This document shows, one piece after another, positions 56,799 through 64,000 of a DNA stretch of 64,000 nucleotides. The notes beneath the pieces were generated by a model. The model did no database searches. It saw nothing but the letters and a program-made list of their open reading frames with translations, and was not told the origin of the DNA. Positions within the stretch are counted from its first letter, which is position 1. Every line of letters starts with the position of its first letter. Origin of the DNA: Ilex aquifolium (lineage: Eukaryota > Streptophyta > Magnoliopsida > Aquifoliales > Aquifoliaceae); NCBI GenBank assembly GCA_951799425.1, contig OX637405.1:21115089-21179088 (forward strand), read 5' to 3'. The translations under genes were made by a program, and so were the position numbers.

Positions 56799-58893
56799 TG
56801 TAGAGATCTGAAAAGTGAGGATAAATTTTTCAATTTTGTCGGTACGACACTATTCATGCATCATTTGTTGGTAGGGCACTACATATGCATCATTTAGGCG
56901 TAGGTCATATTTATGAGCATAATTTGAGTATGCCATAGAAGAGAAACATTCTTAGAATATTAAAATACACCTACTGTGTGAATTGGAGCCTAAACGAAAA
57001 CAATTTCAAAAATTGGACAAAAATGTCATCTCGAGTGGCCTAGGTGGGACCGGCCAAACCCGGCCACTATCAAAAATATATTTTTTTGAAAATTTTCATT
57101 TAAAATAATTTTAAGAACTTTGGTTAAAATAAAATGTTGAATTGAGGCGTTTCGGGACGAGTTGTAGTGTAACGGGTTCACGGATTCATCAAGGGCAAAA
57201 GAGTCATTTTGCACCTTTGACCTCCACTATAAATACAGACCTTTTAGTGTAAAAATATCAGTATTTGGCTTGAAGATAGAGCAGTACACGTTTTTGGAGT
57301 AAAAAGGAAGAAAAACCCTAGGTTCTTCAAGCTTCAAGCCACCAAAACTTATTCCTAGGCCAAGATTCTTACAAGACTTCCTTCTAAGAAGTTGTTCCTC
57401 TCAACAAGGGCTATATTCTCATCGATCGGTTAGGCTACAAAGCGAACACAACTCCCTTGGTTTGAGAAAAACTATTTTAGGTATGATATTTTGCTAAGTT
57501 GGGAATGAATTTAAGTTTTCTTGCCTATCTATGTTTTGATTGAATGATTTAAGTGCTTACTTGATGTTAGAAAATCACTTAGGTGGTAGTTGTTTTGAAA
57601 ATTTAGAGTTAGTAGTTTAAATACTTTTGTGTTCTTTGAATTTCTTAACAATTTATTACTATGATAAAGGTGTACCTTGCTTATGTGTTGGATTATTATA
57701 TTCTAGCTTATGTTCATGTAGAGAAAATCTTGTGGTTTTAGAGTTATGATTTATTTCATGAGTTGGTAGTTGTGTATTTGTAGTTTATTTGAGAAAATGT
57801 AAAAAATAATGAACATGAAACTTGATCATATGTTTAATCCATTGAATGGTGCTTCACATTCATGTAGATAAAGTGTTGTGAATTTGAAGTTATGTTTTAC
57901 TTTGTGAATGAGACATATTTTAAGTTATACGCCACGTGTTTGATGAAATGTTTCATAGAATTTACATTGAGAAAAATCATGGCATCTTGGCATACATGAA
58001 TCCTTGGAACATAGTGTGGGTTGAGCACTTGGTGCTATGCATTATGAGGGTGTAGATCCTGTGGTGAAAAACCCAAAATCTGGTCAATGACAGTACTTGC
58101 GGGCTGACGGGGGCGGACCGTGAAGCGAGACATGGGTGGCATAGAGTTGCATGTGTGTGTCATGCATATTGACATTGCATAGCATTGAGGGATTACGAGA
58201 TTGTAGCTTTTAAAATGTACACTTGCACATGCCACGCCTTAAATTTGTTCCTAATATTAGCATTTTGTCATACCAGCAGTTGAGCTGACCCATTCGTGGG
58301 ATATCATATTACAGATGAGACTCCCGGTACTTGAGACTTGAGGAAGTCTTAAAGGAAGGAGAGGAAAGGGACTCGAATGGATATTTGGCCCTTGGTGCAT
58401 ATTTTGTATGTATGGGCATAAGCCCAAATGACTTGTATTTCAGTTTGAAAATATGTGGGACATCTTTATTTAATGAGTATTATATGTGTATGTTGAGGAC
58501 AAGGGATGTATGGTTAATTTACATGGATTGTGGCCACTGAGTGGGGGTGGGTTGTGATATACTTATGCATATGAGATATTGTGAATATTAGGTGAGAAAA
58601 AGGCTTGGAAAACAAAGGAGGTTATGTCAAAATTTTATGAAAATTAAAAGACTTGTTAAGTGTTTAAAATACCTTTTAAATAGGTGGGAATGATGTTAAA
58701 ATGGGGGGTTTAGAAACCTTGAAGAAATAGGCTAAAAATGGAAGGAAAATGGCTTGAAAAACGTTGGGAAAAAAAATGAAAAAACGTGGGAAATGAATGA
58801 AAAATCAATTTATCCAACCTAATGACTTTTCATTTACTTTTCTTCTTCCAATTTCCCTCGCTCCCTGGGTTTGTGGAAATTCGGGGCGTGACA
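56799..58893. mobile_element. Solo LTR of a Ty3/gypsy element with perfect target duplication
   Basis: It is 2095 bp, starts TGTAGAGATC and ends GGGGCGTGACA (TG...CA), and is flanked by GTACT at 56794-56798 and 58894-58898. The same frame of the surrounding LINE resumes on the other side, proving one insertion site. Internal features typical of a promoter-bearing LTR include CTATAAATA near 57228. The ending and length fit Tekay/Del-type elements. No internal domain remains, so the element was lost by recombination between its LTRs. Confidence 0.85.
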
Positions 58894-58901
58894 GTACTAT
58901 G

Positions 58902-59552
58902 TAGGGGTGCAACTCGGGCGGGTTGGGCGGGTTAGACAGTCAACCCTAGCCCAACCCTAGGTATATAATCTTCAACCCTAACCCTAACCCTACCTCGGGT
59001 TGAGGAACTCAACCCGAGCCCTGCCCGAGTTTAATTCGGGCGGGCTCGGGTTGAATTCGGGTTCACTGCAAGAGAGACAGAGAGACGGGGAGAATAATTA
59101 CAAATTCATAAAACAATCCATATATTTCATTCATAACAGTGCACGATTATTGATCATCTGCTTTCACACCAAAAAACTAGTGATCTCAAAGCACAATCCC
59201 AGAAAACATAGAAATTAGACCCATAAAAACATTAAACTTAAAACATCAAACTATCACCACTAATCATGCATAACGCATAACAGAATAGCAAGCAACAAGA
59301 AATAGAGGACGATGGAGTAAAAATGAAAAAAAGTGCTAATGCTTTATATATATAAAATTATTTTTTAATTAGTCGGGTTCGGGTTGAAATCGGGTTGCCG
59401 ATGCCTCAATCCGAGCCCGGCCCAAATTGAATTCGGGTTGAGGTTTTTTGACCCAAGCCCAACCCAAGTATTAAAAACCCAAGCCCAAACCCTAATTTTT
59501 TCGGGTTGGGCTCGGGTTGAAATCGGGTTGCCCAACCCAAGTTGCACCCCTA
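58902..59552. mobile_element. hAT-type MITE inserted at the solo-LTR junction
   Basis: It is 651 bp with inverted ends TAGGGGTGCAACTYGGG and perfect 8-bp target duplications GTACTATG at 58894-58901 and 59553-59560. The subterminal parts are filled with GGGTTGGGC / GCCCAACCC motifs, including a (CCCTAA)3-like stretch at 58976-58993. There is no transposase. Because its target contains the LTR's own GTACT copy, it landed after the LTR element did. Confidence 0.9.
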
Positions 59553-60720
59553 GTACTATGACCCACTAATCCTACAACAAATAGGATCTAAGTAGGGTGG
59601 ACTCCTCTGAATTGATACCCACACATCCAAGAAAGAGGGAGGACATTTTGTGAGAATATGCATACAAATCCAACTGGACAAGCCACTTGTGTCAAAGATT
59701 AACATTAGGACCAAAATATACCCAGTTTTGTATGAGGGAATTAACTCCTGCTTTTAATGTGGACGAGTGGGACACCAAAAAGAGTTATGTCCATCGGCCC
59801 AACCGAAGGAACCTTCGGGGCCTGAATCAAACAACAAAATAGTAGGAAATCAAGGGACAACGCTGGGGGATAAACAGTGTGTTGGTCAAGAACCCTACAA
59901 GGAGAAAGCCAAATGAACCAGGGGCAAATTACGATGAATCAACGATTTTTCAGTACACAAAAAAGAACACAAATAAGGAGAAGCCTAGACCAGAGTCAAG
60001 TTTGCAGCATAAGATGTAGCGGTGTTACTGGAGAAACCAAAGTTTGCCGGAGAAAAGACCGGCCTACCAACGTGAACCGGCGAAAAGTTAACAAGACTCC
60101 ACATGGAGACCAAGACTCCAACCACTCTCCAACCAACATGTGCCAACAAGCAAGGAGAAAGGCGGATTCTCCAAGGGAAAGAGAATAGTGAACCAAACTA
60201 TGATAAGGGAGCTGAAAAGGCATAGGACGCTAAGTCCAATGAAAATTTGCTTGGACAGCTACAACAGGTAAAACTCACCTCAATTGCAGTTAAGTATAAG
60301 GAAGTGAAAGAGAGCAATAAAGCCAAGAGGGAGGAGAAGAAAGCCAGTAAAGAGGCTTCCAAAAATACCGAAAAGCCTATTCGGAAGCCTGGCTCAAATC
60401 CAACCAAAACACAAGAAGCTGTGAAATTCGTATTCCAAGATATAGAAGTCTGGAACCAGAAAGTCGACGAAGAGACAAGAAATAGTGAACCTACGATGTC
60501 CAGTTCGCAATCAAAAGATGCGCAAGATAGTCCAGAGGACCAATTATTGGACATGGAGATAGACACAAAATTACCACCAAATTCAGAACTCTCAGAGATG
60601 GAGGATCACAATGGACAATCCAACCCTTTCTTTGCAATTAATACCAAGCCCAACAACACCAATGGTGGTAACACATCCGTGGGTTGTCCAAATCCTTCAT
60701 CTGATGATTCCCATGTATTC

Positions 60721-61354
60721 TAGATTACAAATCCATAAGCACTCTGATATAGGATCCCTATCTTATGTGGGGGTGGTAGGACCAAGAGATAAGGTGAGCA
60801 TGGGAGGAGTTGATGGAAAGGAACTGGAAATTTATCATAGTAGTAAGGGAGGCGACTTCATTGGGGAAACCCTCACCAAAGCAGATGCCAGTCCATATCC
60901 GGTGTGGGCGTTAGAGCATTGAGAGGACATTTCCCTAGTACGAGAAGACCGAACCAAAGGATAGAGCAAGTAGCAGTGGAGTTCATGGAGACACCTAAAT
61001 GCCTCAGCGACGAAGATAATGCTATGCAGGAAGATGGTAACAAAATGTCTGGAAATTGAGAAGCTTGGGCTAATCCACGAATGGCCAGAACTAGGGGGGA
61101 CCCTGGTCAGAACCACAATTCTAAGCACAGTAAACAAAACGCTCTTGGTATTCATTCCAAGAGGTCTACTAAGAGCTTGCACCATCGTAAGATCCACCCA
61201 CCAACTAGACAAGGGATCGATGGAGACCTAGCTGGCAATTTGTCCGATGTGGTTCTTGGAGGTGCGCGTGATACTAGGTCCGGAATGGGAGGATACAATC
61301 CTTTCAAATATAACAGAGGAAGCCTTCCTTCCTGGGAATTTGGAAGGGAAAATG
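60721..61354 (+). other. ORF1-ORF2 interval of the LINE
   Basis: The open frames here are short and basic and belong to decayed linker sequence between the two LINE ORFs. I recognise no domain. Confidence 0.5.
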
Positions 61355-61359
61355 ATGCC

Positions 61360-64000
61360 AGAAATGAATATGTTGTATTGGAATTGTAAAGGCGTACAAC
61401 ACCAAGAGTTCAAAATACTTTGGTGGAGTTGCTTAGAGTTCACCAACCAAGCATGGTGATGATTTCAGAGACCAGAGTAGGAGGGCAGAAAGGTGAAAGG
61501 ATAATCTGCTCTTTTGACCTAGATGGAATCTACCATGTGGGTGGATCCCATTAGCTACATAGGAGGAAATTGGCTTCTATGGAATACAGAAGAAGTCAAG
61601 GTTAGCGTCATCTAGCGCATGGAGTAAGAGGTACACTGCCTTCGTTGAGGTGACATATTTTCCCCCTTGGTTTCTATCTTTCATTTATGCTAGTACCATT
61701 ATGGATTGTAGAAATGTACTATGAAATAATCTTAAAATTGTTGCCGAATCACATGCACTCCCCTGGATGATAATGGGAGACTTCAATGAAGTCACCCAGC
61801 CAAGGGACAAGTTGGGGGATTATAAATTCCTAGAGGAAGGGCTTCAAATTACCTAGAACGTATAGACCACTACAAAATGATTGACCTGGGGTTCCTTGGA
61901 CCAAAGTTTACATGGACCAATGCCAGGAAATTCGGGGGACTAATCATGCAGCATATTGATAGGGCCTGATGCAACCAGGAATGACTTCACAGTTACCCTA
62001 ACGCAGCTGTTAACCACCTCCCCAGAACTGATTCTAACCATTGCCCAATCCTGTTAAAAACATTTCCTCAGGATATAATCCAAGAGAGACCTTTACGCTT
62101 TGAGACTATTTGCCAAGGGCACAAGCGTTTTAAAAAATTGGTACATGACCTTTGTGGAGCAAATAGATTAGTCCATGTTGCACTTGACTCATTGGCAAAA
62201 AACCTTAAAGAATGGAATAAAATTGAGTTTGGCAATATATTCAAAAAGAAAAAAGGGTGCTAGCCAAGCTGGCCAGAATACAAAAAGCCACTTACGAGAG
62301 TCCGAACCCCCATTTCCTCCAACTTGAAGAAAAATTGAAATTAGAATACCAGAATATAACTCACCAGGAAGAGGAATTCTTGGCTTTGAAATCTTAGGTA
62401 GAGTGGCTCAATGTTGGGGATGGTAACACAATGTTTTTTCACACGTCAACTTTGTCTAGGCAAAGGAGGAACAAAATCTTAGGGCTCCAAAAACCAAATG
62501 GGGAATGGAAAAACGAGGTGGATAAAGTCAAAGAGTTAGTGGTAACACAATTCAAAAATATTTTTGCATCTTCACAGAGGAGGATAACACGGTGGAGATA
62601 TCCATCTGGCCGAACGCCCCAAGGATAAGGGATGTAGACACAACCACCCTAGAGAGGACTCCTGATCTAAAGGAGATTAGGGAAGCACTATGGCAACTCA
62701 AACCTAGGAAACCCGCTAGACTTGATGGTTTCCATGCAATTTTTTATTAGTCCCCATGGGAAACTGTTTGACGACCATTCAACAGTTCATTCACCAAGTT
62801 TTTAAAACTGAAACAACCCTGAAGTCACGAGGACTTTCGTTTGTCGAATTCCAAAAATCCTGATTCCACAAACCCTTAATAACTACCATCCAATTAGTCT
62901 GTGTAATACTGTATACAAGGTTTTATCAAAAATCAGAATTAGACCACTTTTGGATGACATGATTCACCCCTTGTAGGCAAGTTTCATTCCGGGGAGGCAA
63001 GAGATAGATAATGTGGTCATTGCACAATAGATAATCCACACTTTGGGAAATAAAAATAGGGGGAGGAAAGAAATGATCATTAACATTAACTTGGAAAAGG
63101 CCTATGATAGACTAAGTTGGGAGTTTCTGAACCAAAACCTTGAGAGAATTAATTGCCCAAGGAAATTGAAAAATATCTTTATGGCTTCTGTCTCCTCCAC
63201 TCAATTTTCCATTCTCTTTAATGGCTCACATACAAAATGGATCAAAGACAATAGGGGGTCCACTAGGGAGATCCACTATCTCCCTATTTATTCATCATTT
63301 GAATGAACACCTTATCACACCTCATTGAGAGGGAAGTGGACTCAGGCATTTGGACTCCTGTGACAGTGGGTAGAGGAGGTACAAAAATTTCACATGTCAT
63401 GTTTGTAAATGACTTTCTACTTGTAGGGAAGCCACATGGTCAAACTGTGAGGTCATTAGAGACACCTTGGATTTGTTTTGCAGTTGGTCGGGACAAAAAA
63501 ATAATTTCCATAAATCAACAATCCTTTTCTCTCCAAATTTCACAACGGAGGAGATCACAAATACCTAGGTTTCCCTTTGTCATATAAAAAACCTTCACAC
63601 CGAGACTGCCAATTCATCATAGATAAGATACGATAAAAATTGGGAGAGTGGAAAACCAAATTATTGTCCTTAGCAAGTAGAACCACTCCGATATAGTCAG
63701 TAACTTATGCAATTCCCAACTACTACATGCTGATCATGAAATTCCCAAACAATACTCAGGATGAGCTTGACAGACTCAATAGGAATTTCTTGTGGGGGTC
63801 CACTAATGGAAAAAAAAGAAAATTCACCTAGTTAGTTGGGACCAAGTGACTACACCCAGGAAGAAAGAAGGGTTAGGGATCAGGCAAATGAGACACAAAA
63901 ATTTGACAGCAATGGCTAAACTCAATTGGAGATTTTTGAAAGAAAAAGAATGAAAATGGTCCCAAACTTTATCTAACAAGTACCTTGATGAGTCAGGCCA
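61360..64000 (+). pseudogene. LINE ORF2 (endonuclease and reverse transcriptase), partial
   Basis: The apurinic-type endonuclease starts MNMLYWNCKG near 61371 and continues with MISETRVGG (61458), WMIMGDFNEVTQPRDKLG (61766) and a degenerate SDHCPI-like DSNHCPI (62030). Reverse transcriptase shows LKPRKPARLDGF (62700), NNYHPISLCNTVYKVLS (62880), NINLEKAYDRLSWEFLNQ (63082) and the catalytic box altered from FADD to FVND (63400). Later sequence (AMAKLNWRFLKEKE, about 63915) is the region after RT. More than ten stops or shifts are present. The 3' end lies outside the window. Confidence 0.85.

Larger units (their letters stand above)
56560..60720 (+). pseudogene. LINE ORF1 (nucleic-acid-binding protein), split by insertions
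   Basis: The first part (56600-56798) has the plant L1 ORF1 N-terminal domain (DUF4283-like; YIKALHKGG, WFLTNQYLLIRQ) in shifting frames. The second part has HFVRICIQIQLDKPLVSKIN near 59650 and a CCHC zinc knuckle (59749-59790) whose third position is now a stop codon (CF-stop-CGRVGHQKELC). The tail to 60720 is a Lys/Glu/Ser-rich linker, as usual before ORF2. A G-run (56680-56699) has corrupted the frame. The protein would have bound LINE RNA. Confidence 0.7.
56560..64000 (+). mobile_element. Degenerate L1-type LINE, interrupted by two insertions, running off the window
   Basis: ORF1 pieces are found at 56560-56798 and 59561-60720, and ORF2 from about 61360 to the end. Between the ORF1 pieces lie a solo LTR (56799-58893) and a hAT MITE (58902-59552). 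Removing the inserts and one target copy leaves one frame across the junction, reading ELSVKYYDPLIL. Stops and frameshifts are frequent, so the element is dead. The 5' limit is uncertain (no later than 56560). Confidence 0.85.

Noticed and set aside
58976-58997. Telomere-like CCCTAA repeats
   Set aside because: Only three units, within the subterminal GGGTTGGGC-type repeats of a hAT MITE; not an interstitial telomere.

Overview
The window is nuclear DNA of a flowering plant. It holds one intron-rich host gene with plant-type GT-AG introns, Ty3/gypsy and copia LTR retrotransposons, L1- and RTE-type LINEs, hAT-, Mutator- and Harbinger-like non-autonomous DNA elements, and AT-rich spacers. There is no bacterial gene organisation. 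The species cannot be named, but a 27.7 kb gene with introns up to 9.9 kb suggests a moderately large, TE-rich genome.

Left part (1-23.5 kb): two small DNA elements (hAT-like 256-436; Mutator-like 569-1414) precede a complete 12.4-kb Ty3/gypsy element of Tat type (1912-14302). It has two 732-bp LTRs differing at about 14 positions, a primer site, a gag-pol frame broken by six stops, a block of hairpin-forming tandem repeats, and two transcription units on the opposite strand. One antisense unit (10311-12907) can be read as an intact four-exon gene for a 791-residue protein of the 'putative gypsy type transposon' family. The other (8550-9582) is a decayed relative. Beyond the element lie further hAT-like and Harbinger-like elements and old LTR remnants.

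Central part (24.3-52.1 kb, minus strand): a host gene reconstructed here exon by exon. Its 11 exons total 1005 bp and encode 334 aa. All splice phases agree and no stop interrupts it. The product is the plant homologue of NDUFAF5, a mitochondrial SAM-dependent methyltransferase-fold protein for complex I assembly. Its large introns are filled with broken LINEs, a Ty3 chromovirus remnant, gag and RNase H fragments, hAT-like elements, microsatellites and C(n)A(n) tracts.

Right part (52.1-64 kb): upstream of the host gene lie a Tat-type LTR remnant, a second copy of the hAT MITE seen at 256-436, and a tandemly duplicated foldback region with a long TA array. A decayed L1 LINE (about 56560 to the window end) follows. 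Its ORF1 was split by an LTR retrotransposon that has collapsed to a solo LTR (56799-58893, target duplication GTACT), and then by a hAT MITE (58902-59552, duplication GTACTATG) placed at the LTR edge.

No rRNA, tRNA or CRISPR array was seen. All gene models come from reading the sequence by eye. Family names rest on recognised motifs, not on database searches.
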